NCBI GenBank assembly: GCA_964390805.1
Contig: CAYMKL010000046.1
Coordinates: 1-44,552 of the forward strand
Length of the DNA stretch: 44,552 nucleotides
Direction of reading: 5' to 3'
Origin: CAYMKL01 sp964390805
GTDB taxonomy: Bacteria > Chloroflexota > Anaerolineae > VGOG01
The notes under the pieces were generated by a model that worked only from the letters and a program-made list of their open reading frames with translations, had not been told where the DNA came from and did not search any database. How positions within the stretch are numbered: position 1 is the stretch's first letter; each line of letters opens with the position of its first letter. A program made the translations under genes and the position numbers. Positions 31,472-39,894 of the stretch are shown one piece after another.

Positions 31472-33178
31472 ATGGAAGTTCTCAAGAAGAAACCAACCAA
31501 TGATGTACATGCGTACATCCCAGAGCTAGAGGACCTTTACCGAAAGGGCCGGATCACCCGCCGCGAGTTCTTGCGGAATGCGACCTTGCTAGGTATGTCC
31601 CTGGCCAGCGCCAGTGCCTTTTTGGCTTCCTGTGCTAAGGCGCCTGAGCCTACAGCGACTCCCAAGCCAGCGGCGACGAAGGCGCCAGAGCCCACGGCCA
31701 CGCCCAAACCGGCCGGTCCCAGTCGCGGCGGCACCTACACCGCCTCCATGCAGCTCCAGCTTCTCGACCACCCCGCCCGCCTCTCCTGGGTCGAGGGGGC
31801 CAACATCGTCCGGCAGTTTGGGGAATACCTTACCGAGACCGGCCCGGACAACGTCACCCGTCCCTATCTGCTGGAGAAGTGGGAAGCCAGCGAAGACGTC
31901 AAGACCTGGGATCTCTACCTGAAGAAGGGCATCAAGTGGAACAACGGCGACGATTTCACCGCCGAGGACGTGATGTTCACCTTCGGCGAGTGGCTCAACG
32001 AGGACGTGGGTTCCTCGATGCTGGGGTTGCTCGCCTATCTGCGGGGGATGCAGGACGTGGAGAGGGTAGATGACCATCACGTTCGCCTGCACCTGCAATA
32101 CGGCGACATCGGCGTGCCGGAGCACCTGTTCCACTACCCGGCCGTTGTCCTGCACCGAGAGTTTGAGGGCGACATCATCAAGAAGCCGGTTGGCACGGGC
32201 GCCTTCCTGCTGCAAGAGTACGCCGAGGGCGAGCGCGCCGTGTTCAAACGCCGGGAAGACTACTGGCGCAATGGCGAGGACGGCAAACCGCTGCCCTACC
32301 TTGATGAGCTGATCTACGTCTCCACCGACAAGGACGCCGGCGTGGCAGCGCTACAGGGCGGCCAGGTGGACAACGTCTACGACCCCCGCCCCACTGACTT
32401 TAACGCCCTGAAGAACAACGCCAACCTGACGGTGCGCTCGGTCAGCACTTCCCAGTGCCTGCTGGGGCGCATGCGCGTGGACCTGCCGCCGTGGGACGAC
32501 GTTCGGGTGCGCAATGCCCTCAAGAAGTGCCAGGACCGGGCCAAGATCCTGCAGCTCTCCTACTTTGGCGAGGGCGAGTTGTCGATTGATGCCCACATGG
32601 CGCCGATCCACCCGGCCTACTGTGAAAAGCCAATTCCTGAGTACGATCCGGAGGGCGCCAAGGCATTGCTGGAGGAATACGCGGCCGAGAAGGGCCTCGA
32701 GTTGCCGCTCAAGGTCACGCTGGCCACCAAGAACGATCAGGCAGAGCCGGAGATCGCCCAAGCTTTGAAGGAGCTGGCCCTGCCGGGAGGTTTTGATATC
32801 ACCCTGGACATCACCGAGCCTGGTGGCTACTGGGACCGCTGGACCGAGGTGGACCTGGGGATCACATCCTGGACACACCGTCCGCTGGCCGTGATGGTTT
32901 TGCCTCTGGCCTATACCGAGGAGGCCATCGGCGCCTGGAACGAGACGCGCTGGACGGATGACGAGTTTGAGGGATTGCTCCGCGAAGCGCAAGGAACGCT
33001 GGACGTCGAAGCCAGGCGCAGCATCATGTGCAAGATGGAAGACATCATGCAGGAGCGGGGCCCGGTTTTCAACAGCTACTGGAAGAAGGTGTGGAACATC
33101 ACCAACAAGAAGTTCAAGAACGTCAAGGCCCACCCCACTGCCTACGACCTGCTCTACGACGTCTGGAAAGAAGCATAG
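31472..33178 (+). CDS. Peptide-type ABC transporter substrate-binding lipoprotein (SBP family 5), Tat-type signal
   Basis: 568 residues, ATG 31472 with AAAGGAGGAG upstream. The N-terminus has RRGRITRREFLRNATL-like residues (a twin-Arg ITRREFLR) followed by a hydrophobic stretch and FLASC, so it is likely exported folded by Tat and lipid-anchored. Residues about 50-90 are a repeated APEPTATPKPA linker. The binding fold follows: LLEKWEASEDVKTWDLYLKK, GIKWNNGDDFTAEDV, GTGAFLLQEYAEGERAVF, VRNALKKCQDRAKIL. Ligand unknown. It differs from the first binding protein in export route and linker. A strong hairpin follows at 33191. Confidence 0.9.
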   Translation: MEVLKKKPTNDVHAYIPELEDLYRKGRITRREFLRNATLLGMSLASASAFLASCAKAPEPTATPKPAATKAPEPTATPKPAGPSRGGTYTASMQLQLLDHPARLSWVEGANIVRQFGEYLTETGPDNVTRPYLLEKWEASEDVKTWDLYLKKGIKWNNGDDFTAEDVMFTFGEWLNEDVGSSMLGLLAYLRGMQDVERVDDHHVRLHLQYGDIGVPEHLFHYPAVVLHREFEGDIIKKPVGTGAFLLQEYAEGERAVFKRREDYWRNGEDGKPLPYLDELIYVSTDKDAGVAALQGGQVDNVYDPRPTDFNALKNNANLTVRSVSTSQCLLGRMRVDLPPWDDVRVRNALKKCQDRAKILQLSYFGEGELSIDAHMAPIHPAYCEKPIPEYDPEGAKALLEEYAAEKGLELPLKVTLATKNDQAEPEIAQALKELALPGGFDITLDITEPGGYWDRWTEVDLGITSWTHRPLAVMVLPLAYTEEAIGAWNETRWTDDEFEGLLREAQGTLDVEARRSIMCKMEDIMQERGPVFNSYWKKVWNITNKKFKNVKAHPTAYDLLYDVWKEA

Positions 33179-33190
33179 TCAATCATCGTG

Positions 33191-33222
33191 GTGTCGGCTT
33201 GCCGAACCCGGCAAGCCGACAC
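33191..33222 (+). terminator. Hairpin between binding-protein and permease genes (second operon)
   Basis: GTGTCGGCTTGCCG (33191-33204), loop AACC, CGGCAAGCCGACAC (33209-33222): a perfect 14-base stem without a T tract. Its position matches 17221, so it probably sets the ratio of binding protein to permease. Confidence 0.7.
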
Positions 33223-33278
33223 TGCAATTGAATAGAGCAATCGTCAAAGTCTGAGTGAACAGTTAAAGGAGTCAAGCT

Positions 33279-34598
33279 ATGGCTCGTTTCATCATGCGTA
33301 GTGTCATTTCGACGATTGTCACCATGCTGCTGGTCTCCATTCTCCTGTTTATCCTCATTGAGGTGGGCAGCGGCGACATCTCTGTCAAGATCCTGGGCGT
33401 CTTTTCCACTCCGGAGCAGCGAGCCTCCTACAACGCCCAGTTGGGCCTCAATGCGCCGCTTTGGCAGCGGTACGTGGACTGGCTGCTCGGAAACGACTGG
33501 CGGGCCAAGCGTAAGGTCGGCTATCCTGTGGTCACGGCAGTCAACCCCCAAACCGGCGAGAAGGACTGGTGGGCTGACGTGGATGGCCAACTGACCCGCT
33601 GGAAGTTAGAGGAGGGGCGGCTGCTGGCCCTGAGGCGTCAGGAGGATGGTTCGGCCACGGCCCACATCGTGAGCGGCGCCTGGCAAACGGACGAACATGG
33701 CGCAGAGTTCTTCTGGGGGCTGGACAACAAGAACAACGCCGTCAAGTGGGTGCGGGGCGCAGGCGCCGAGGTCTGGGTGCTGACCAAGGCGGGACTACGC
33801 AAAGAGGGGGATGGTCCGCAGGAGTACATCCCGCTGCGTAAGGGGCTTCTGCGAGGCGACCCAGGCAAGTCGTTGCAGTATGGCCGTCCGGTTGCCGTGA
33901 CACTGGTCCCCCGCATCCGCAACACCCTCGTCCTGGCCGGGGTAGCTTTTGTTGTGGTGATGCCCCTGGCCCTCTTCCTGGGTATCATCGCCGGCATCAG
34001 TGAGGGCAAGGTCATTGATCGCATCATTTCCATCGGCGGTCTGGGGTTCACGGCCACGCCCGAGTTCGTCATCGGCATCGCCTTGATCCTGATCTTCGGC
34101 ATCTGGCTCAAGAATCCATCTACTGGCAACCCCCTTCTCCCGGCAGTGGCCATCTTCACCAGCGCCAATGCGATCTTTGAGAATCCAACCATGTTGGTAC
34201 TGCCGGTGCTTACGCTGACCCTGGTCGAGTTAGGCTATGTGTCGCGTATGACACGGGCCAGCATGGTCGAAGTGATGGATTCCCCCTACATCCGCACAGC
34301 GATCATCAAAGGCATGCCCTACCGAAGAGTAGTCGTGCGCCACGCCATCCGCAACGCCCTGATGGCGCCCATCACCATCGTCATGTTGCACGTGAATTGG
34401 CTGGTTGGCGGCGTCGTCGTCACTGAGGTGATCTTTGGTTATCCTGGGCTGGGCAACTACATCTACAAAGCGGCCATCTTTGGCGATTTCAACGCCATAG
34501 AGGCGGCAGCCATGGTCACCGTGCTCATAGCCGTCGCCACTCGGCTCTTCGGCGACTTCGCCTACACGATGCTGAATCCGCGTATCCGGTACGCGTAG
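33279..34598 (+). CDS. DppB/OppB-type ABC permease with large beta-rich insertion
   Basis: 439 residues, ATG 33279 with AAAGGAG upstream. TM1 is ISTIVTMLLVSILLFILIEV; the core after residue 188 is ordinary (GDPGKSLQYGRPV, coupling loop AIIKGMPYRRVVVRHAIRNA, end DFAYTMLNPRIRYA). Between YVDWLLGNDW (residue 74) and GLLRGDPG (188) lies an extra domain of about 113 residues rich in Trp, Gly and strands (WWADVDGQLTRWKLEEGRLLALR, EVWVLTKAGLRKEGDG). It follows TM1, on the outer side. The first-half permease has a smaller, unrelated-looking insert near the same place. Confidence 0.88.
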   Translation: MARFIMRSVISTIVTMLLVSILLFILIEVGSGDISVKILGVFSTPEQRASYNAQLGLNAPLWQRYVDWLLGNDWRAKRKVGYPVVTAVNPQTGEKDWWADVDGQLTRWKLEEGRLLALRRQEDGSATAHIVSGAWQTDEHGAEFFWGLDNKNNAVKWVRGAGAEVWVLTKAGLRKEGDGPQEYIPLRKGLLRGDPGKSLQYGRPVAVTLVPRIRNTLVLAGVAFVVVMPLALFLGIIAGISEGKVIDRIISIGGLGFTATPEFVIGIALILIFGIWLKNPSTGNPLLPAVAIFTSANAIFENPTMLVLPVLTLTLVELGYVSRMTRASMVEVMDSPYIRTAIIKGMPYRRVVVRHAIRNALMAPITIVMLHVNWLVGGVVVTEVIFGYPGLGNYIYKAAIFGDFNAIEAAAMVTVLIAVATRLFGDFAYTMLNPRIRYA

Positions 34599-34614
34599 GG
34601 GAAAGGAGATCACA

Positions 34615-35538
34615 ATGACTGTAGCAGTAGCGGCGAGAACACAACCAGAGCCCTCCCGTCTACGCAAGATGTGGAAGAGCATGTCCATCGTTTTCGAATC
34701 CCGGGTAGCTACCGTGGGCCTGATCATGGTGCTCTTCTGGGTCATCATGGCGTTCGTCTCGCTCTTCTGGACGCCCTACGAGCCCAATGCATCTGATTTC
34801 ATCCAGAATCTTCCTCCCAATGCCACGAACTGGCTGGGTACCGATCACATGGGCCGCGATATCCTTTCTCGCCTGATGCAGGGCACTCAGGTGATCCTGC
34901 TCAAGACCCGTCTGCCAGGGGATTCGGCGATTCCCATCCCCATCGGCGTGGCGCTCTGGGGTGTGATCGGCTCGCTGGCCTTGGGGGTCGTGCTGGGGCT
35001 CAATGCCGGCTATCGCGGCGGCTGGTGGGACCAGGTGATCATGCAAGTACTGGATGCGCTGATCGCCTTCCCCCGCATCGTGCTCTACCTGGTGGTGATC
35101 GCGGCGCTGGGACAGGGTGACCTGGTCGTGATCCTGGCCATCGCCATCACCGGTGCGCCAGGCGTGGCCCGGCTGGCCCGCAGTCTGGCCCTGGACATCA
35201 AGACACGTGACTATATCCGCGCCGCCGAAACGCGGGGGGAGAGCGTCTGGTTCATCATGTTCCGCGAGATTCTGCCCAACGCCCGTGGCCCCCTGCTGGT
35301 GGACGCGATGCTGCGGGTGGGTTATGCCATCTTTGCCATTGGAACCTTGGGTTTCCTGGGCATTGGGCTGCCGCCTCCGGATCCCGACTGGGGCAACATG
35401 GTCAACGAGGCGCGCAGGAACATCTTTGCCAACCAGACGGCCGTGATCTGGCCCGCGCTGGCCATCGCCACCCTGGTTATCGGGTTAAATCTCTTTGCGG
35501 ATGGTTTGCGTGAAGAGCTGACCCGGTATCAGAAGTAG
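34615..35538 (+). CDS. DppC/OppC-type ABC permease
   Basis: 307 residues, ATG 34615 with AAAGGAG upstream, 16 bases after the partner permease. It has TM1 VGLIMVLFWVIMAFVSLFW, WLGTDHMGRDILSRLMQGTQ, a coupling loop DYIRAAETRGESVWFIMFRE and the end FADGLREELTRYQK. A short extra stretch LPGDSAIPIPIG between the loop and TM2 is uncommon. It forms the channel with the permease at 33279. Confidence 0.92.
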   Translation: MTVAVAARTQPEPSRLRKMWKSMSIVFESRVATVGLIMVLFWVIMAFVSLFWTPYEPNASDFIQNLPPNATNWLGTDHMGRDILSRLMQGTQVILLKTRLPGDSAIPIPIGVALWGVIGSLALGVVLGLNAGYRGGWWDQVIMQVLDALIAFPRIVLYLVVIAALGQGDLVVILAIAITGAPGVARLARSLALDIKTRDYIRAAETRGESVWFIMFREILPNARGPLLVDAMLRVGYAIFAIGTLGFLGIGLPPPDPDWGNMVNEARRNIFANQTAVIWPALAIATLVIGLNLFADGLREELTRYQK

Positions 35539-35548
35539 AGGAGGACAA

Positions 35549-37654
35549 ATGGCTGAAATGAGAGCGGTAAAGCAGGAAGCACCCGCCGTCCTCGAACTGG
35601 ATAACGTGGCGGTGGCCTACAAGATACGGGGCGGGGAAATCGAAGCCGTCCAGAATGTTTCCTTCGAGATCAGGCGCGGGGAAACGCACGGCATCGTTGG
35701 CGAGTCGGGCTGTGGCAAGAGCACCGTGGCCTGGGCGGTGCTCAATTTCCTGGGGGCCAACGGCTACGTCAAACGAGGCAGCATCCGGTTCCAGGGTCAG
35801 GAACTGGTCGGCGTAGCCGGCGAAGAACTGCGCCGACTGCGCGGCGACCAGATCGCCATGGTCTACCAGGACCCGATGCAGGCCCTCAACCCGTCCATGC
35901 GTCTGGGCGACCAGATGTCTGAGGTGTTGACTGTCCACCGAGGAATGAATAAGAAAGAGGCCGAGAAGCGCTGTATCGAGATGCTGGAGCGCGTCTACAT
36001 GCCCGACGCGGCCAACGTGATGAAGCGTTACCCCCACCAGATCTCTGGCGGCCAGCAGCAGCGCGTGGTCATCGCCACGGCTTTGCTCAATAACCCGGCC
36101 CTCTTGATCATGGACGAGCCGACCACCGCGCTGGACGTGACGGTCGAAGCGGCGGTGCTGGACCTGATCGCCGAGTTACGGCGAGACTTCGATACCGCCA
36201 TCATGTATATCACCCACAACCTGGGCGTAGTGGCCCGGGTGTCCACACGCGTGGGGGTGATGTATGCCGGCGAGATGGTCGAGCGGTCAACAGTCGAGCA
36301 GGTTTACAGTAATCCCCAACATCCTTACACTCAGGGACTGATGCGCTGCGTACCCAAGCTGGGGGCAGACAAGGCCAGCAGCGTGCTCTATCCCATCCGG
36401 GGACGGGTGCCACCGCCAGATAACCGCCCGGTCGGTTGTGTTTTTAGTCCCCGCTGCGATTACGTCCGGGAGATCTGTCGCCAGGAACGGCCCAAGTTGC
36501 GCGAATTACCCAACGAAACCTGGGTGCGCTGTCACTTCGCCGGCGAGATTGATGCCTCCCAATGGACTCCCAGCGAAGACATCATGCCGCCCACCATCGC
36601 TGCCGACAAGGGTGAGCGAGAGCCTATCCTCAGGCTGGATAACCTGAGAAAATACTACGAAGTTCAAGGCAGCTCGCTGAAGGATGTGCTAGGTTTAGGT
36701 AAGCTGGGTTACGTGAAGGCGGTCGAAAACGCCAGCTTTGACCTGCCCAGGGGAACCACGTTGGGCGTGGTGGGCGAATCTGGCTGCGGCAAAAGCACGC
36801 TGATCAAGACCATCATCGGGCTGGAGAAAACCAGCGACGGCCATGCTGAGTTCATGGGGTTTGACATCACTGACGACATCGCGTCCCGTAGCGAGGAAGT
36901 CATCAAGGAACTGCAGATGGTCTTCCAGAACCCCGACTCGACTATGAACCCCTCCTACACGGTGGGTCAGCAGATCGGCCGGCCGATGCAGCGTTTCAAA
37001 ACTGTGCCCAAGCACCAGATTCGGGGGGAGGTCATCAAACTCCTGAGGGCGATGCGCCTGGGTGAGAACTACTACGACCGGCTGCCACGCCAGCTCAGCG
37101 GCGGTGAGAAGCAACGGGTGGGAATCGCCCGCGCTTTGGCCAGCCATCCTGATCTGGTCTTGTGCGATGAGCCGGTCAGCGCCCTGGACGTGTCGGTGCA
37201 GGCTGCTCTTCTCAACCTGCTGTTGGAGCTCCAGCAAGAATACGACACTACGATGATGTTCATCGCGCACGACCTGAGCGTGGTACGCTTCTTCTCCGAT
37301 CAGGTGGCGGTGATGTACCTGGGCCAGATCATGGAAATCGGCCCAGCCGAGGCCATCTACGCACCGCCCTACCATCCCTACAGCGAGGCCCTGCTCTCGG
37401 CCGTGCCGATCCCCGATCCGGCGGCAGAGCAGAAGCACATCCGCTTGGAGGGAACGGTCCCCAGTGCTATCAATCCTCCCAGTGGGTGTCGTTTTCACAC
37501 CCGCTGCCCTCGCAGGAACTTGCTGCCCGATGGTGGTAAGATCTGTGAGGCTGAAGTACCGCCCTGGCGTGAAGCTGGCGGGGGGCATCGCATCTTTTGT
37601 CATCTGCCAATGGAGACATTGCGCAGCTTTGAGCCAGTTGTCACTCAACCGTAA
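35549..37654 (+). CDS. Fused peptide-ABC ATPases (DppD-DppF)
   Basis: 701 residues; two complete ATPases in one chain. The first half has GESGCGKST near residue 51, YQDPMQALNPS (Q loop), SGGQQQR and LLIMDEP, then a C-terminal Cys motif PVGCVFSPRC. The second half, from about 350, has GESGCGKST near 411, FQNPDSTMNPS, LSGGEKQRVGIARAL, LVLCDEP and CRFHTRC at the end. The paired Cys motifs are those of oligopeptide ATPase C-terminal domains that may bind an iron-sulfur cluster. The natural fusion is common in such transporters. Because the operon at 15331 has no ATPase, this protein may energise both transporters (inference). Confidence 0.93.
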   Translation: MAEMRAVKQEAPAVLELDNVAVAYKIRGGEIEAVQNVSFEIRRGETHGIVGESGCGKSTVAWAVLNFLGANGYVKRGSIRFQGQELVGVAGEELRRLRGDQIAMVYQDPMQALNPSMRLGDQMSEVLTVHRGMNKKEAEKRCIEMLERVYMPDAANVMKRYPHQISGGQQQRVVIATALLNNPALLIMDEPTTALDVTVEAAVLDLIAELRRDFDTAIMYITHNLGVVARVSTRVGVMYAGEMVERSTVEQVYSNPQHPYTQGLMRCVPKLGADKASSVLYPIRGRVPPPDNRPVGCVFSPRCDYVREICRQERPKLRELPNETWVRCHFAGEIDASQWTPSEDIMPPTIAADKGEREPILRLDNLRKYYEVQGSSLKDVLGLGKLGYVKAVENASFDLPRGTTLGVVGESGCGKSTLIKTIIGLEKTSDGHAEFMGFDITDDIASRSEEVIKELQMVFQNPDSTMNPSYTVGQQIGRPMQRFKTVPKHQIRGEVIKLLRAMRLGENYYDRLPRQLSGGEKQRVGIARALASHPDLVLCDEPVSALDVSVQAALLNLLLELQQEYDTTMMFIAHDLSVVRFFSDQVAVMYLGQIMEIGPAEAIYAPPYHPYSEALLSAVPIPDPAAEQKHIRLEGTVPSAINPPSGCRFHTRCPRRNLLPDGGKICEAEVPPWREAGGGHRIFCHLPMETLRSFEPVVTQP

Positions 37655-37668
37655 GGAGGGACCTGAAA

Positions 37669-38334
37669 ATGCTAGTAAAAGACTACATGACGCGACACCC
37701 GATCATGATTTCGCCCACGACCCCCGCGGCCGAAGCGCAGAAGATCATGGTTGAAAACAAGATTCGGCATTTGCCCGTCGTCGGCGACGGCAAGCGACCG
37801 CTGGGACTGATCACGCGGGAGAGACTGCGCATCTCCCCGGCCGACCTGGGCAGCTTGAACGTGTGGGAGATCAGTAGGTTTCTGTCCGACCTGACTGTCA
37901 GCGAGGTGATGGTCAAGGCCCAAGATGTCGTCACCATAGAACAGGACGCCACCATAGAAGAGGCAGCCCGCATCATGGTCAAGAACAGAATCGGCTGCCT
38001 ACCCGTGTTGGAAGAGGGCATTGTGGTGGGCATCATTACTGAGACGGACCTGCTGGCCCAGTTGACGTTGATGATGGCTACACAGGTGCCAGTGCCCTAC
38101 GTGCGAGTGACAGTTCGTATGCCGGACGTAAGGGGCGAGCTGGCTAGACTCGTCGGCGCCATTGGCGCTCAGGGTTGGGGGATATTGTCCTGCGGCGGCG
38201 CGCCCACTCCCAAGGATCCGACCAAGTGGGACGCCGTGATCAAGATTAGCTACGCGGCCCAGGAAGCGGTCGTCGCTGTCTTGGAGCAAGTGGAAGGTCA
38301 AGAGATCGTGGATGTACGAGTACGAGAGATCTAG
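37669..38334 (+). CDS. CBS-pair protein with C-terminal ACT-like domain
   Basis: 221 residues, ATG 37669 with AAGGAGG upstream. CBS 1 (VKDYMTRHPIMISPTTPAAEAQKIM) and CBS 2 (VSEVMVKAQDVVTIEQDATI) make a Bateman module that usually binds adenosine nucleotides or SAM. Residues about 145-221 look like an ACT domain (VRVTVRMPDVRGELARLVGAI), which usually binds amino acids. No catalytic domain is present, so it is probably a sensor. Its place between the ATPases and MttB-family genes suggests it reports cofactor or amino-acid status to the transport/demethylation system (inference). Confidence 0.85.
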   Translation: MLVKDYMTRHPIMISPTTPAAEAQKIMVENKIRHLPVVGDGKRPLGLITRERLRISPADLGSLNVWEISRFLSDLTVSEVMVKAQDVVTIEQDATIEEAARIMVKNRIGCLPVLEEGIVVGIITETDLLAQLTLMMATQVPVPYVRVTVRMPDVRGELARLVGAIGAQGWGILSCGGAPTPKDPTKWDAVIKISYAAQEAVVAVLEQVEGQEIVDVRVREI

Positions 38335-38348
38335 GAGACAGACACGAC

Positions 38349-39893
38349 TTGCAGGGCAACATCGTGACTATGAGAGTCAATCATACCCGTTCGATCACAC
38401 CTCGGCTCCACGTCCTGACCGAAGATCAAAAAGAAACGATTCTCCTGAGTGCATTGGAGGTGTTGGAGCATACCGGGATCCGTGTTGACAATGAAGAGGG
38501 ACTGGAACTGTTCAGCAGCGCCGGTGCGCGCCTTGCCCTGAGCTCGTCGAAGGGCGTAGGCCCGCAGCCGTGTTCACTTCCAAGCCGGCGTGTTTACATT
38601 CCCTCGCACCTCGTGGAAGACGCATTAGCCCGCACACCCCGTCGCATTACCATCTATAACCGGCTGGGTGAGCGGGCTGTGTTCTTGGAGGACCACCGTG
38701 TCCATTTTTGCAGCCAGGTGGACTCGACCTTCTTCTTCGATCCCTTCGACTACGCTCAGGACAAGCCCTTCGACCGCAGCCGTCGGGCTTGCGTACGAGC
38801 CGATGCCCGGCTGGGCGCCGTCCTCTGCGATGCCTTGCCCAACATGGATATGGTGTCCTTTTCGTCCCTCTACAGCGACGTTCCCGGCCAGATCGCCATT
38901 CGCATCGGCCACAAGGACACGGTGGAAAATTGCACCAAGCCGCTGATGCACGGCACGGGCGATTTTGCCAGCCTGAAGGCCGTGGCCGAGATGGCGGCTG
39001 TGGTCGCAGGCGGATGGGATGAATTGGCCCGGCGACCCTACTACGTCCACTATGCCGAGCCTCTATCGCCCCTGACGCACACTAACGAGGGAGTGGCCAA
39101 GCTCCTCTTCTGCGTCGAGCGCGGCATCCCGGTGATCTACACGCCGATGACCCTGGCCGGAAGCTCGGCGCCGGTGACGGCCGCCGGCAACCTGGTGGCC
39201 TGCATCGCCGAGTCGCTGAGCGGGCTGGTGATGGCTCAGCTCAAGCGGCGTGGCGCGCCCTTCATCTTCGGCGGTGTGCCGACGATCATTGACATGTCTA
39301 CCATGCTGGTCTCCTACGGCGCTCCAGAGATGAGCCTGTGGTCGGCGGCGCTGGCAGAGATGGCCCATTATCTCCAGCTGCCCGTTTTCAGCACCGCCGG
39401 TTGCACCGATGCCGTGGCCTTCGACCAGCAGGCAGCGGCCGAGTCGGCCATCTCCTGCCTGATGGCGGCCCTGAGCGGGGCCAACCTGGTTCACGATGTG
39501 GGTTTCACTGAGGCAGCCAACTCTGCTTCACTGGAGCTGATTGCGGCCACTGACGAGTTCATCGGCATGATCGGCTGCATCATGGGTGGCATCGAAGTCA
39601 CGCCGGAGACGCTGGCCCTGGACGTGATAGATCAGGTGGGTCCCGGCGGCAGTTATTTTGGCGAGAAGCACACCGTCCGCCACTTCCGCGAGAACTGGTT
39701 CCCCAGCTTGCTGAACCGGCACAACTACAAGCAGTGGGCGGCTGCCGGGGGGCTATCCCTGGGAGACAAGGCCAACCAGCGCGTCCGCCAAATCCTGCAG
39801 GAGCACCAGCCGGAGCCGCTGTCGCCGGAGGTGGTGGCCGAGTTGGAGAAAATGGAAGAGCATTGGTGGCGAGAGATAAAGGAGGACCACTAG
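38349..39893 (+). CDS. MttB-family methyltransferase 3 with two repeat-derived inserts
   Basis: 514 residues, longer than its paralogues by about 30. TTG 38349 is one start; GTG 38364 and ATG 38370 are alternatives and none has a strong site. Family segments are LAGSSAPVTAAGNLVACIAE, IDMSTMLVSYGAPEMSLW, GCTDAVAFDQQAA and NLVHDVGFTEAANS. No amber codon. Two in-frame inserts coincide with copies of the dispersed palindrome: ALSSSKG near residue 63 (38533) and FDYAQDKPFD near residue 132 (38742). The GATDSK motif of the paralogues is altered to GCTDAV, so specificity may differ. It is followed directly by paralogue 4. Confidence 0.88.
   Translation: MQGNIVTMRVNHTRSITPRLHVLTEDQKETILLSALEVLEHTGIRVDNEEGLELFSSAGARLALSSSKGVGPQPCSLPSRRVYIPSHLVEDALARTPRRITIYNRLGERAVFLEDHRVHFCSQVDSTFFFDPFDYAQDKPFDRSRRACVRADARLGAVLCDALPNMDMVSFSSLYSDVPGQIAIRIGHKDTVENCTKPLMHGTGDFASLKAVAEMAAVVAGGWDELARRPYYVHYAEPLSPLTHTNEGVAKLLFCVERGIPVIYTPMTLAGSSAPVTAAGNLVACIAESLSGLVMAQLKRRGAPFIFGGVPTIIDMSTMLVSYGAPEMSLWSAALAEMAHYLQLPVFSTAGCTDAVAFDQQAAAESAISCLMAALSGANLVHDVGFTEAANSASLELIAATDEFIGMIGCIMGGIEVTPETLALDVIDQVGPGGSYFGEKHTVRHFRENWFPSLLNRHNYKQWAAAGGLSLGDKANQRVRQILQEHQPEPLSPEVVAELEKMEEHWWREIKEDH
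38533..38554. repeat. CCCTGAGC-N-TCGAAGGG repeat inside MttB-family gene 3 (copy 1)
   Basis: CCCTGAGCTCGTCGAAGGG (38536-38554) encodes ALSSSKG. The three paralogues have a shorter stretch at this place, so this is an insertion. Confidence 0.7.
38742..38760. repeat. CCCTTCGAC-N-GCTCAGG repeat inside MttB-family gene 3 (copy 2)
   Basis: CCCTTCGACTACGCTCAGG is the reverse-complement form of the same repeat and encodes the FDYAQ part of FDYAQDKPFD. The ACAAGCCCTTCGAC that follows may be part of a second unit. The paralogues lack this stretch. Confidence 0.7.
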
Positions 39894-39894
39894 C

